Assembly (NCBI RefSeq): GCF_016862075.1
Contig: NZ_BOMG01000065.1
Location: 1 to 52,719 of the forward strand
Length of the DNA stretch: 52,719 bases
Source: Actinoplanes couchii
Lineage (GTDB): Bacteria > Actinomycetota > Actinomycetes > Mycobacteriales > Micromonosporaceae
Direction: 5' to 3'
Shown here piece by piece: positions 8,183-16,312 of the stretch. The position numbers and the translations under genes were made by a program. Positions within the stretch are counted from its first letter, which is position 1; every line of letters begins with the position of its first letter. Below the pieces are notes generated by a model. The model was not told where the DNA came from. It saw nothing but the letters and a program-made list of their open reading frames with translations, and did not search any database.

Positions 8183-8724
8183 GACGAGCGGGTCACCCGG
8201 CGCCGGCGGATCACCGCGGCGAGGACGAACACCACACCGGCGGCCAGCAGCGCGATGATCGGGCCGAGCCCATTGCCACCGGCCGGCAGGCTGACGTCGT
8301 TGCCACAGGTCGGGCGGTTCCAGTGCGCGGCCACGGTCTTGCCACCGACGGACCAGGTGACCTGCGCGTTCTTGCTGACCCAGCCGGTCGCGAAGGACGC
8401 CTTGTGGGTGCCCGGCTCGAAACGGGTGGTCACGGCGGTGTCGAGGGAGCCGCTGCCGCCGGTCAGCTCCAGCCGGTTGTTGGCGCCCGCGGCGATCTTC
8501 CCGGTGGCGGTGCTGTTGCTGACGTACCCGAAGACCGCCCGATATTCTCCGGTCTTGCTGTTCTTGACCACGCAGTCACAGGTCGGGCTGCCGGACAGGG
8601 TCTGCCAGGTCGCCGCCGCCGGGCCGGTGTTGACGAACAGCGCCGTGGTGACGGCCGCGACCAGAGCCACGGCACCGGCCGCGAAGGCGATACGACGCCG
8701 GCGCAACATCGAGACGAGACGCAT
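8179..8724 (-). CDS. Secreted surface protein with LPAGG C-terminal sorting signal
   Basis: The protein has 181 residues from ATG 8724, chosen because GGAGG lies about 9 bases upstream; an in-frame start at 8769 lacks a site. Residues 1-38 are a signal peptide (RRRR, hydrophobic core, AAA). The mature part has Cys49, Cys51 and Cys140 and one domain of the YRAVFGYVSN...RFEPGTHKASF...VTWSVGGKTVAA type, a pattern remembered from cell-surface proteins with sorting signals. The C-terminus is LPAGGNG (146-152), a hydrophobic helix (154-171) and RRRR (173-176), the classical tripartite sorting architecture. It is the first gene of the operon that contains the exosortase, so it is the likely substrate. 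Confidence 0.75.
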   Translation of the reverse strand: MRLVSMLRRRRIAFAAGAVALVAAVTTALFVNTGPAAATWQTLSGSPTCDCVVKNSKTGEYRAVFGYVSNSTATGKIAAGANNRLELTGGSGSLDTAVTTRFEPGTHKASFATGWVSKNAQVTWSVGGKTVAAHWNRPTCGNDVSLPAGGNGLGPIIALLAAGVVFVLAAVIRRRRVTRSS

Positions 8725-8810
8725 GTAGGGGAACCTCCGCAGTCGGACGGGATGTGACGCGACCGGCACGATCGGTCGCGCCCCCGTCCGCTTGAGGGAT
8801 CCCCCGGGAG

Positions 8811-9608
8811 CTAGTCGGCTACATGCTTGTCGAACCCGATGTACAGCCGGGCCTCGGCGTTCGCCCCGAGCGCGCTGATCGTCTCCAACTCGCGGAGCCG
8901 GAGCAGGGCCGGATGCTCCGCGTACGCCTGGGCCGCCTCGGCGAGCCGTCGCAACGCGTCCACCTCGGCATCCGCGCGGATCCGCTTCGCCTCGGCGTCC
9001 GCCTCCGCGGCGAAACGTGCCGTCTCGGCCCGGGTGGTCGCCTCCAGGGTCTCCCGGTCGGCTTTCGTCCGCGCCTCGACCATCTGCGCCTCGGCCATCC
9101 GCTGGGCGGTCAGCACCCGGTTCATCACGTCCTGCAGGTTGCCCGGGAAGACCAGATCCTTCACATCGGCCCGGATGATCTCCACGCCGTAGCCCGCGGA
9201 CACCCCCTCGACGTCCCGCAGGATGTCCTCGGAGAGCTGATTGCGGTTGGTGAGGATGGCCTCGAGCGTCATCGAGGCGAGGGACCGCCGGGCGGCGAGC
9301 TGCACGTCGCTGTAGACGCGGTCGCCGTAGTCGGTGACCCGCTCCATGGCCGCCACCGGGTCGGTCACCCGGAAATGCGTGATGATGTTGACCCGGACCG
9401 CGACCTTGTCGGCGGTCAGGATCTCCTGGCCCTTGATGTTCAGCTCGCGCTCACGCAAGTCGATCGGGACGATCTCGATCTTTGCGGTACGCCGGAACCG
9501 GCCACCCGTGGACAGGGGGTGACGCCCCGGCTCCAGCACCCGGTCGAAACGACCGTCGACATAGCGCAGACCCTGGAAACCGCTGCGAATGATCACCTCT
9601 TTGGACAT
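8811..9608 (-). CDS. SPFH/band-7 (stomatin-like) protein
   Basis: The protein has 265 residues from ATG 9608, which has GAGG 8-10 bases upstream; a GTG at 9617 would overlap that site. It shows the band-7 core (VIIRSGFQGLRYVDGRF..., AVRVNIITHFRVTDPVAAM, ARRSLASMTLEAILTNR) and then a long Ala/Glu-rich coiled coil (about 165-240). Unlike most family members it has no N-terminal membrane helix, so it may attach peripherally. SPFH proteins form membrane-associated scaffolds. Its stop lies 86 bases before the start of the sorted-protein gene on the same strand, so co-transcription with the surface operon is possible. Confidence 0.75.
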   Translation of the reverse strand: MSKEVIIRSGFQGLRYVDGRFDRVLEPGRHPLSTGGRFRRTAKIEIVPIDLRERELNIKGQEILTADKVAVRVNIITHFRVTDPVAAMERVTDYGDRVYSDVQLAARRSLASMTLEAILTNRNQLSEDILRDVEGVSAGYGVEIIRADVKDLVFPGNLQDVMNRVLTAQRMAEAQMVEARTKADRETLEATTRAETARFAAEADAEAKRIRADAEVDALRRLAEAAQAYAEHPALLRLRELETISALGANAEARLYIGFDKHVAD

Positions 9609-9741
9609 GGGACACACCTCTTGAATAGATTTTGGGTGGCCCCGTAGCGGTCCCGATGTGAAGGACCGGTCACAGATGATTCCAGCGGACGAGCGCGGTT
9701 TGATCGCCAGTGCACCCGCTGGTTAAGTGCCGGCTTCTGAT

Positions 9742-9782
9742 GCCGCCGGGGCCACTCAGATCATGCTCCGGGCCCCGGCGGC
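9742..9782 (-). terminator. Strong GC hairpin between the PPOX and band-7 genes
   Basis: A perfect 12-base inverted repeat (GCCGCCGGGGCC at 9742-9753 and GGCCCCGGCGGC at 9771-9782) encloses a 17-base loop. It lies 13 bases past the stop of the PPOX gene on the minus strand and upstream of the band-7 gene, so it probably ends the PaaX-methyltransferase-PPOX transcript. There is no clear U-run, as is common in actinomycetes. Confidence 0.55.
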
Positions 9783-9794
9783 GGTTCAACGTAT

Positions 9795-10229
9795 TTATCG
9801 CCGGATCGTCTGTCCGTAGACCTTGGTGACCGTCAACGTCATCAGCACCCGGCGGTCGTCGACCATCACCTGGCGGTACTCGGCCCAGTCCGGGTGCTCT
9901 CCCGCGGCCCGCCGGTAGTAGTCGACGAGCGCCTCGACCTCGGGACCGTCCGGGTCGGTGCTCGGCCCGGCGAGCGTCACGTCGCCCTCGGCGGTGGCCC
10001 ACGACCAGCCGTCGGCGCTGGTCACCTGAAGGGCGGCACGCGGGTCGCGGCGCAGGTTCACGGTCTTGGCCCGGCCCTCGGTCATCGACACCAGGATCAC
10101 CCCGGCGTCCCGGTCGTAGTAGGGCGTCACCGGCGACAGTTGCGGCACCCCACTCGCCTTGATCGTGGCCAGCACACCGATCTTGCTCTGGGCGAGCAGC
10201 GCCCGCGGATCGAACTCAGTCTCGGTCAT
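9795..10229 (-). CDS. PPOX-class (F420/FMN-dependent) oxidoreductase family protein
   Basis: The protein has 144 residues from ATG 10229, chosen over longer frames because it matches the family start. It is a split beta-barrel of the pyridoxamine-5'-phosphate-oxidase superfamily: FDPRALLAQSKIGVLATIKASGVPQLSPVTPYYD, RAKTVNLRRDPRAALQVTS and the C-terminal LMTLTVTKVYGQ. Actinobacterial members of this type usually bind F420 or a flavin and reduce small molecules. The specific reaction is unknown. It lies downstream of a methyltransferase on the same strand with a 44-base gap. Confidence 0.75.
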   Translation of the reverse strand: MTETEFDPRALLAQSKIGVLATIKASGVPQLSPVTPYYDRDAGVILVSMTEGRAKTVNLRRDPRAALQVTSADGWSWATAEGDVTLAGPSTDPDGPEVEALVDYYRRAAGEHPDWAEYRQVMVDDRRVLMTLTVTKVYGQTIRR

Positions 10230-10273
10230 ACCAACGGCAATCCCGCCCCGGATCCGGCTATTCCACGGCCTGG

Positions 10274-11038
10274 CTACTCCGCGGCCCGGCGTGCGGTGGC
10301 GAACACCCGGCGCATCGCGTCGAACGTCTCCAGCGACCGCCGTCCTTCGTCCTGCATCGCCCGAACCGCCGGGTCCGAACCGTCGGCGGCCATCGCGGAC
10401 TCCCACAGTTCCCGCTCGGCGACCCGCCACTGAGGCATCTCCGCCACCCGGATCTCCGTGAACCCGGCCGTCGTCAGGTCCCGCCGCAGATCCACCGCCC
10501 GAATCCGGGCAGGCACCCGCCCATCCGCCGGATCAACCGCTTCCCAACAGGTCAGAGCAACCCGCCCACCAGGTTTCAGCAGCCGCCGGAACTCGACGAC
10601 AGCGGCAAGCGGAGGAGCGGCGAACTGCACAGCGTCCACACACATCACCGCATCGGCAACCTGATCCGGCAGCCCGGTCCCGGCCAGATCCCCCACCCGG
10701 AACTCGGCCCGCCCCGGCAGCCGCTCCGCCCCGGTGACCGCAGCCACAGCCAGAGCCACAGCCGAGAAGTCCACCCCGACCAGCCGCCCACCGGCCCGCT
10801 TGGCGATCTCGATCCCGTAGCCCCCGCGCCCGCAGGCGACGTCGACGAGCACCCCGTCCGCGGGAAGTTCAAGCGCGGAGGCAACCTCCCCGATCGCTGA
10901 CCAGCTGAGCACCCCGGCGTCCCGAAGTTCAGCGGGCAGCCCCATGGCCCCAGCGATGACGGCGTCCCGATCAGCCGACCCACCCATGTCGGCATACCAC
11001 TCGTCGAAGTAGCCGGCGTCAAGCCTCGTCGATCCCAT
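10274..11038 (-). CDS. SAM-dependent class I methyltransferase
   Basis: The 254-residue protein has a Rossmann-fold methyltransferase core: motif I VLVDVACGRGGYGIEIA, acidic motif II LVGVDFSAVAL, GDLAGTGLPDQVADAVMCVDAVQF (motif IV) and LLKPGGRVALTCWEAVD. It is probably a small-molecule methyltransferase of the ubiE/COQ5-like type. Its start lies inside the end of the PaaX-type gene (20-base overlap), so the two are coupled. The substrate is unknown. Confidence 0.8.
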   Translation of the reverse strand: MGSTRLDAGYFDEWYADMGGSADRDAVIAGAMGLPAELRDAGVLSWSAIGEVASALELPADGVLVDVACGRGGYGIEIAKRAGGRLVGVDFSAVALAVAAVTGAERLPGRAEFRVGDLAGTGLPDQVADAVMCVDAVQFAAPPLAAVVEFRRLLKPGGRVALTCWEAVDPADGRVPARIRAVDLRRDLTTAGFTEIRVAEMPQWRVAERELWESAMAADGSDPAVRAMQDEGRRSLETFDAMRRVFATARRAAE

Positions 11039-11828
11039 GCCCGAACCTTAGGTCCAGGAGGTCGGCCGCTATGGCTCGGGCCGGGGGTAGGTAGGACTTC
11101 TCCAGGGTTCGGAAGAGGGATTGGGCTCGGTGGGCCGGCCATTCCGGGGGTAGGTGTTCGACCGGTAGGCGGGGGTCTCGGCGGATGGCGTCGTGCCATT
11201 CGGCTATCAGGGTCAAGCGGGCCGCCAGCGGGTCGGACAGCGGGGGTGGGCCCTCCCATCGGGACAGGAAGGACTGGTAACGCGCCGCCAACGCGGTCAG
11301 GTCGTATGCCTCCCGGACCATCGCGCCGATGTCGGTCAGGTCGGCTGCCCGGGCGTGGAAGACGCGGGCGTGCGCCGACAGGCCCAGCTCCTCGACGATG
11401 TCCTGGGCCGCCACCTCGCCGGGGGCCAGCCACAGGCCGCCCTGCAGTGGGCCGAAACCGGACCAGGCCAGGCGGGAGCGCAGGTCGTGGCGTTGGCGTT
11501 GCCACGCCTCGGGGAGGGAGAAGCAGAGCAGGGTCCAGGTGCCGTCCCAGTTCTCGTTGACCGCGCCGGTCTCCCAGATCCTGGCGCGGCCGTCGTGCAG
11601 GAGCGCCGCGGCGCGCGGGGTCAGGCCGTAGTACATGCGCCGGCCGTCGCGCTGCCGGTGCAGCAGGCCGCGGTGGACCATCCGGGTCAGGGTGGAGCGG
11701 GTGGCGTGGGCGGTGACGCCGAGGCGGCCGAGGGCGTCGACGGCGCTGCCGGAGTGGACGCACACGCCGCGGTCGAGGACGAAGTCCCCGAGCAGCATAA
11801 GCATCAACGTCTGCGGATTCGGCGGCAT
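11019..11828 (-). CDS. PaaX-family transcriptional regulator
   Basis: The 269-residue protein has an N-terminal winged helix (about 1-75: VDALGRLGVTAHATRSTLTRMVHRGLLHRQRDGRRMYYGLT), the central PaaX region (WDGTWTLLCFSLPEAWQRQRHDLRSRLAWSGFGPLQGGLWLAP) and the PaaX-like C-terminal domain. PaaX repressors respond to aryl-CoA esters such as phenylacetyl-CoA. It is transcribed divergently from the liv transporter operon with only 72 bases between starts, where an inverted repeat is seen. It may therefore control the transporter, its own operon, or both. Confidence 0.82.
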   Translation of the reverse strand: MPPNPQTLMLMLLGDFVLDRGVCVHSGSAVDALGRLGVTAHATRSTLTRMVHRGLLHRQRDGRRMYYGLTPRAAALLHDGRARIWETGAVNENWDGTWTLLCFSLPEAWQRQRHDLRSRLAWSGFGPLQGGLWLAPGEVAAQDIVEELGLSAHARVFHARAADLTDIGAMVREAYDLTALAARYQSFLSRWEGPPPLSDPLAARLTLIAEWHDAIRRDPRLPVEHLPPEWPAHRAQSLFRTLEKSYLPPARAIAADLLDLRFGHGIDEA

Positions 11829-11839
11829 GGGCTAGATGT

Positions 11840-11876
11840 TAGGCATCTTCTTGACGGCCGTCCAAACAAATGCCTA
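11840..11876. promoter_or_regulatory. Inverted repeat between the paaX-type gene and livK
   Basis: TAGGCAT at 11840-11846 is repeated inverted as ATGCCTA at 11870-11876, with a TTGACG -35-like element at 11851 between them. It lies in the divergent intergenic region and is a candidate operator for the neighbouring PaaX-type regulator. Confidence 0.4.
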
Positions 11877-11900
11877 GCGTCGATGTCCGAGGAGGTCGTC

Positions 11901-13049
11901 ATGCGCAGAATGCTGGCCCTCGTCCTGGTCGTGGCCCTGGCGGGCTGCCAGGACAACCAGACCACCGACGTGATCAGAGTCGGCCAGATCGTCTCGCTCA
12001 CCGGCAACTACTCGCCGCTCGGCACCGAGAACCAGAAGTCCGTCGCCCTGGCCGTCGAGCGGATCAACGCGGCCGGTGGCATCGGCGGGCGCACCGTCGA
12101 GCTCACCGTCCGCGACGACAAGAGCCTGCCGGACCAGGCCGTTCTCGCCTTCAACGAACTCAAGGGCGACTCCGACGCGATCATCGGGTCGCCGTTCAGC
12201 AACTCGGCGCTCGCCACGATTCCGCTGGTGGACCGGGCGGAGATCCCCTACCTCTCGCTGACCCCGGCCGACGAGCAGGTCACCCCGATCCATCCGTACG
12301 TCTTCGTGGTCCCGGCCACCTCCGGCGCCTACGCCGAGGCGGCGCTGCAGTATTTCCAGAACGAGAAGATCACTCGGGTGGCGCTCGCCTTCGACACCAA
12401 GAGCAGTTACGCGGTCGCCGGGGCGAAGGGCCTGCAGACCCAGGCTTCCCGGTACGGGGTGACGATCGCGCCCGTGGAGGAGTTCCAGACGACGGCCACC
12501 GAGTTCGGCGCGGTCTTCACCCACGTGCGCTCGTCACAGGCGCAGGCCCTGATGGTGTGGGCGACCGGCGCTCCCGCGGTGGCGCTGACCAAGCAGTACG
12601 CCGCGTCCGGCCTGACGATTCCGCTGGTGCTGACCGGCGCGCAGGCCAGCAGACTGTTCCTGGATCCGGTGGGCCCGGCGGCCGAGGGCGCGACGATCGC
12701 GAGTTCCGTCGGCGTGGTCGGCACCCATCTGCCGGCCGGCGAGCTGAAGACCGCGGTCGACGAACTGACGACCGCGTTCACCACCAGGTACGGCTATCCG
12801 CCGCCACAGTTCGCCCAGGACGGCTGGAGCGGGGTGCAGTTGCTGGCGGCCGCGATCGGCAAGGCGGGCGGCTCGGACCGTACAAAAATCCGGGATGCTC
12901 TGGAGAATCTGACCCTGACCACCCCGAACGGCACCTACACCTATGCCGCCGACGACCACTCCGGACTGACCACCGACTTCATCTCGATCAACACGATCGA
13001 AAGTGGACAGTTCGTGCCGACCGAGTTCTCGAAGAGCCGCTTCCGGTGA
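11901..13049 (+). CDS. livK: ABC transporter substrate-binding lipoprotein, branched-chain amino acid type
   Basis: The protein has 382 residues from ATG 11901, preceded by AGGAGG at optimal distance. The signal peptide ends in the lipobox LAGC (Cys16). The body is a Leu/Ile/Val-binding-protein fold: IRVGQIVSLTGNYSPLGTENQKSVALAVERINAAGGIGG, ..IGSPFSNSALATIPLVDRAEIPYLS.., and a C-terminal QDGWSGVQLLAAAIGKAGG. It is the extracellular receptor of the following permease. With a PaaX-type regulator beside it, the ligand may be an aromatic acid or another acid rather than an amino acid. Confidence 0.87.
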   Translation: MRRMLALVLVVALAGCQDNQTTDVIRVGQIVSLTGNYSPLGTENQKSVALAVERINAAGGIGGRTVELTVRDDKSLPDQAVLAFNELKGDSDAIIGSPFSNSALATIPLVDRAEIPYLSLTPADEQVTPIHPYVFVVPATSGAYAEAALQYFQNEKITRVALAFDTKSSYAVAGAKGLQTQASRYGVTIAPVEEFQTTATEFGAVFTHVRSSQAQALMVWATGAPAVALTKQYAASGLTIPLVLTGAQASRLFLDPVGPAAEGATIASSVGVVGTHLPAGELKTAVDELTTAFTTRYGYPPPQFAQDGWSGVQLLAAAIGKAGGSDRTKIRDALENLTLTTPNGTYTYAADDHSGLTTDFISINTIESGQFVPTEFSKSRFR

Positions 13050-13801
13050 GGCTGGTCGTCGAGGGGGCGTCGCGGGCGTTCGGCGGGGTCTGGGCCGTGC
13101 GGGACGTGAGCCTGACGGTCGAGCCGGGCGAGCTGCGGGCGGTGATCGGGCCGAACGGGGCCGGCAAGTCGACCCTGTTCGCTCTGATCGGCGGGCAGCT
13201 CGCGGCCGATCACGGGCGGGTCCGGTTCGACGGCGACCCGGTCGAGCGGCTGCCCGCCCACCGCCGGGCACGCCGCGGGGTGAGTGTGGTGTTCCAGGCG
13301 GCCCGGGTGTTCCACGGGATGACCGTGCTGGAGAACGTGATGGTCGGCGCGCACGCCACCACCCGCTCCGGCTTTCTTGCGGCGGCGCTGCGCCTGCCCG
13401 CCCATCGCCGGGACGAGCGGGAGATCCGTACCGCCGCGATGGTCTGCCTGGAACGCACCGGCCTCGCCGACTGGGCCGGCCGGGCGGCCGAGGAGCTGCC
13501 GCTGGGCCGGCAGCGATCGTTGCAGCTGGCCCGCGCGCTCTGTGCCCGGCCGCGGCTGCTGCTGCTCGACGAACCGGCGTCCGGGCTGCGGGCCGCCGAG
13601 CGGGAGCGGCTGGCCGGGCTGATCACCGGGTTGCGCGCGGAGGGGCTGACGATCCTGCTGGTCGAGCACGACGTGGCGTTCGTGATGCGGCTCGCCGACC
13701 GGGTCACCGTGCTCGACCTGGGCCGGGTCATCGCCGAGGGCACCCCGGCCGAGGTCCGGGCCCGCCCGGAAGTGGTCGCCGCCTACCTGGGCCCGTCATG
13801 A
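13046..13801 (+). CDS. livG: ABC transporter ATP-binding protein LivG type
   Basis: The 251-residue ATPase starts at GTG 13046, overlapping the livK stop (GTGA). It has Walker A GPNGAGKST, Q-loop VVFQAARVFHGMTVLENVMVGAH, the signature segment LPLGRQRSLQLARAL, Walker B LLLLDEPASGL and H-loop VEHDV. The signature helix reads LPLGRQR rather than the commoner LSYGQQR. It energises the liv-type importer together with LivF. Confidence 0.87.
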   Translation: MRLVVEGASRAFGGVWAVRDVSLTVEPGELRAVIGPNGAGKSTLFALIGGQLAADHGRVRFDGDPVERLPAHRRARRGVSVVFQAARVFHGMTVLENVMVGAHATTRSGFLAAALRLPAHRRDEREIRTAAMVCLERTGLADWAGRAAEELPLGRQRSLQLARALCARPRLLLLDEPASGLRAAERERLAGLITGLRAEGLTILLVEHDVAFVMRLADRVTVLDLGRVIAEGTPAEVRARPEVVAAYLGPS

Positions 13802-13829
13802 CCACGCCGTCCACGGCGGTGGGCCCGTC

Positions 13830-14501
13830 GTGACCGCGGTCGAGGTGACCGGGCTGACCGTCCGCTACGACGGCGCCACCGCCCTGGACGGCGTCGACCT
13901 GACCGTTGCCGATCACCAGGCGGTCGCCCTGATCGGCGCCAACGGGGCGGGCAAGTCCACCCTGGTCAAAGCGCTGTCCGGGCTGGTCCGCCCGGCGTCC
14001 GGGACGATCACCGTCAACGACCGGCTGGCCCAGGTCCCGGAGGGCCGGGAGATGTTCCCGGACCTCACCGTCGACGACAACCTGCGGCTCGGCGCCTGGC
14101 GCCGGGGCCGCCGAAACCGCGACACCCAGCGGTTGTACGAGTTGCTGCCCGACCTGGTTCCCTTACGCAACCGTAAAGCCGGGGCACTCTCCGGCGGGCA
14201 GCAGCAGATGGTCGCGATCGGTCGCGCGCTGATGGCCGACCCGGAGATCCTGGTCGTCGACGAGCTGAGCCTCGGCCTCGCGCCGCTGATCGTCGGCACC
14301 CTGGCCGCCCACCTGCGCGCCCTGCACACCGACCGGGGCCTGGCCGTCCTGCTGATCGAGCAGAACGCCCGGCTCGCGCTCGACCTGTGCGACCACGCCT
14401 ACGTGCTGGAGGCCGGCCGGATCGTCCTGCACGGCCCGTCCGCCGAGCTGGCCCGGGATCCCCGGGTGACCGACGCCTACCTGGGCGCGGGCCATGAGTG
14501 A
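13830..14501 (+). CDS. livF: ABC transporter ATP-binding protein LivF type (shortened)
   Basis: The 223-residue ATPase begins at GTG 13830, 28 bases after livG. It has Walker A GANGAGKST, the signature LSGGQQQMVAIGRAL, Walker B ILVVDELSLGLAP and the switch histidine position replaced by Gln in IEQNA, as is normal for LivF. Between the SGTITVND strand and the VPEGREMF Q-loop it lacks roughly 14 residues present in other LivF proteins (the DIT...ARLGIA helix). The catalytic motifs are intact, so it is probably still active. Its end overlaps the next gene. Confidence 0.85.
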   Translation: MTAVEVTGLTVRYDGATALDGVDLTVADHQAVALIGANGAGKSTLVKALSGLVRPASGTITVNDRLAQVPEGREMFPDLTVDDNLRLGAWRRGRRNRDTQRLYELLPDLVPLRNRKAGALSGGQQQMVAIGRALMADPEILVVDELSLGLAPLIVGTLAAHLRALHTDRGLAVLLIEQNARLALDLCDHAYVLEAGRIVLHGPSAELARDPRVTDAYLGAGHE

Positions 14502-15345
14502 CCTGGTCGGGTACCTGCTCACCGGGCTCGGCATCGGCTCCGGGTTCGCCCTGGTCGCCAGCGGGCTGGTCGCGATCCACCGGGTGACCCGGGTGGTCAA
14601 CTTCGCCCAGGGCGCGTTCGCGGTGCTCGCCGCCATGCTGACCTCGACCCTGCTCGCCGCCGGGTTGCCGCACGGGCTCGCCGAGGTGGGCGGGGTGGCG
14701 CTCGGCGCGGCCGCCGGACTCCTCACCGGACTGATCGTTCTCGGACCACGGAGAGACAGCCCCGGAACCACCCCCGGAACCGCGCTGATCGTCACCCTGG
14801 GGCTGGGCGTGCTGGCGTACGCCATCGAGGTGTTGATCTGGGGTGACCAGCCGCGATCCTTCCCGGGTGTGCCGGGTGTCGCCGAGATCGCCAGCGCCCG
14901 GGTGCCCGCCCACTACCTGCTGATCATCGGGGTGGCCGCGCCGGTCTTCCTGCTGATGGCCCTGTTCTTCGCCCGCACCGACCTCGGCAAGGCGCTGTCC
15001 GCGTGCGCCTCCAACCGTTACGCCGCCCGGGTGGTGGGCATCGACGTCCGCCGGATGGGACTGCTGGCGTTCGCCCTCGGCGGCGCGCTCGGCGGCCTGG
15101 CCGGGGTGCTCACCACCCCGGTCCAGCAGGTCACGTTCGACAGCGACGTCACCCTGATCGTCAACGGATTCGCCGCCGCCGTCCTCGGCGGGCTGACCCG
15201 GCCGGTCGTGGCCCTCGGCGGCGGCCTGCTGCTCGGCGTCACGCAGACCCTCGCCGCCGGTTACGGAGGCGGCGCCTACCAGGTGGAGGTGGCCCTCGTG
15301 CTGATGCTCACCGTCATGATCGTCCAGGCGGCCCGGGCCCGATGA
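14494..15345 (+). CDS. livH: Branched-chain amino acid-type ABC permease LivH
   Basis: The 283-residue membrane protein has about eight helices. Family markers are VVNFAQGAFAVLAAM near the N-terminus, the cytoplasmic EAA-like loop KALSACASNRYAARVVGIDVRRM, and GFAAAVLGGLTRPVVALGGGLLLGV. It overlaps livF by 8 bases and livM by 4. It is one half of the heterodimeric channel. Confidence 0.86.
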   Translation: MSDLVGYLLTGLGIGSGFALVASGLVAIHRVTRVVNFAQGAFAVLAAMLTSTLLAAGLPHGLAEVGGVALGAAAGLLTGLIVLGPRRDSPGTTPGTALIVTLGLGVLAYAIEVLIWGDQPRSFPGVPGVAEIASARVPAHYLLIIGVAAPVFLLMALFFARTDLGKALSACASNRYAARVVGIDVRRMGLLAFALGGALGGLAGVLTTPVQQVTFDSDVTLIVNGFAAAVLGGLTRPVVALGGGLLLGVTQTLAAGYGGGAYQVEVALVLMLTVMIVQAARAR

Positions 15346-16271
15346 GACTCCTGCTGCTCGGCGCGGTCACGCTGGCGATCCCCCCGCTCCTTCCGGAGCG
15401 GCACCTGGCGACGTTTGTCCTCTTCGCACTCACCGCGACGGTCACCGTGGGTGTCTCACTGCTGATGGGGTACGCCGGACAGGTCTCGCTCGGCCAGGCC
15501 GCCTTCTACGCGATCGGGGCGTACGCCGCCGGCCTGCTCGCCGTGCACGGGGCGCCGCCGGTCCTCGGGCTGCTGCTCGCACCCGTGGTGGCGGCGGTCG
15601 CGGCGGTCCTGCTCGGGGCGCCCCTGCTGCGGTTGCGCGGGCATCACCTGGCGTTCGCCACCCTGGCCGTGCAGCTGATCCTGCTGTCGGTGCTGGCATC
15701 CGCCGACTGGGCCGGCGGGGCGATCGGACTGCAGGGGATACCGCGCCTGGTCGGGGACGATCTCGGGTACGCGTACGCCGCAATCGTGGTGTTGACCCTC
15801 GCCGTCCTGGTGTCGCGCAACGTCATCGCGTCCCGCCCCGGCCGCGCCCTCCGCGCCGCCGCGACCAGCGAGATCGCGGCCGCCGCCAGTGGTGTCCCGG
15901 TCGGCCGTCACCGGCTCGCGGTGTTCGCCCTGTCCGCGGCGATGGCCGGGCTGGCCGGCGGCGTGTACGCCTTCTACCTCGGCTACCTGTCGCCCGGCTC
16001 GTTCCCGGTGCTGCTCTCGATCGAGTTCGTGGTGATGGCCGTGGTCGGCGGCCTCGGCACCGTCGCCGGGCCGGTGGTGGGCGCCGGGGTGATCATCGTG
16101 CTGGTCCAGCTGTTGAACACCCTCGGCACCCAGCCCGGCATGCCCGGGTACGCCCCGAGCGTGCTCTCCTACGCGGTGTACGCGATCGTCCTGATCACGT
16201 GCGTGCTCTACCTGCCGCGCGGCCTGGTCCCGGCCCTGCGCCGTCTCCGGATCCCGTCGCGCGCGGGGTGA
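15342..16271 (+). CDS. livM: Branched-chain amino acid-type ABC permease LivM
   Basis: The 309-residue protein starts at ATG 15342, overlapping the livH stop (ATGA). It has about nine membrane helices. Family signatures are LLMGYAGQVSLGQAAFYAIGAY, the cytoplasmic GRALRAAATSEIAAAASGVPVGRHRLAVFALSAAMAGLAGGVYAFYLGYLSPGSF, and VVGGLGTVAGPVVGA. It completes the channel with LivH and is the last gene of the five-gene transporter operon. A weak hairpin follows. Confidence 0.86.
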   Translation: MRLLLLGAVTLAIPPLLPERHLATFVLFALTATVTVGVSLLMGYAGQVSLGQAAFYAIGAYAAGLLAVHGAPPVLGLLLAPVVAAVAAVLLGAPLLRLRGHHLAFATLAVQLILLSVLASADWAGGAIGLQGIPRLVGDDLGYAYAAIVVLTLAVLVSRNVIASRPGRALRAAATSEIAAAASGVPVGRHRLAVFALSAAMAGLAGGVYAFYLGYLSPGSFPVLLSIEFVVMAVVGGLGTVAGPVVGAGVIIVLVQLLNTLGTQPGMPGYAPSVLSYAVYAIVLITCVLYLPRGLVPALRRLRIPSRAG

Positions 16272-16282
16272 CCTGCGCTCTT

Positions 16283-16312
16283 GCGCGCGGTGATCCGTTT
16301 TCTCACGCGCGT
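16283..16312. terminator. Hairpin between convergent livM and a hypothetical gene
   Basis: GCGCGCGGTGA (16283-16293) can pair, with a bulge, with TCACGCGCGT (16303-16312) around a TCCGTTTTC loop. It lies just after livM and covers the stop of the opposing gene, so it is a plausible bidirectional terminator. Confidence 0.35.
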
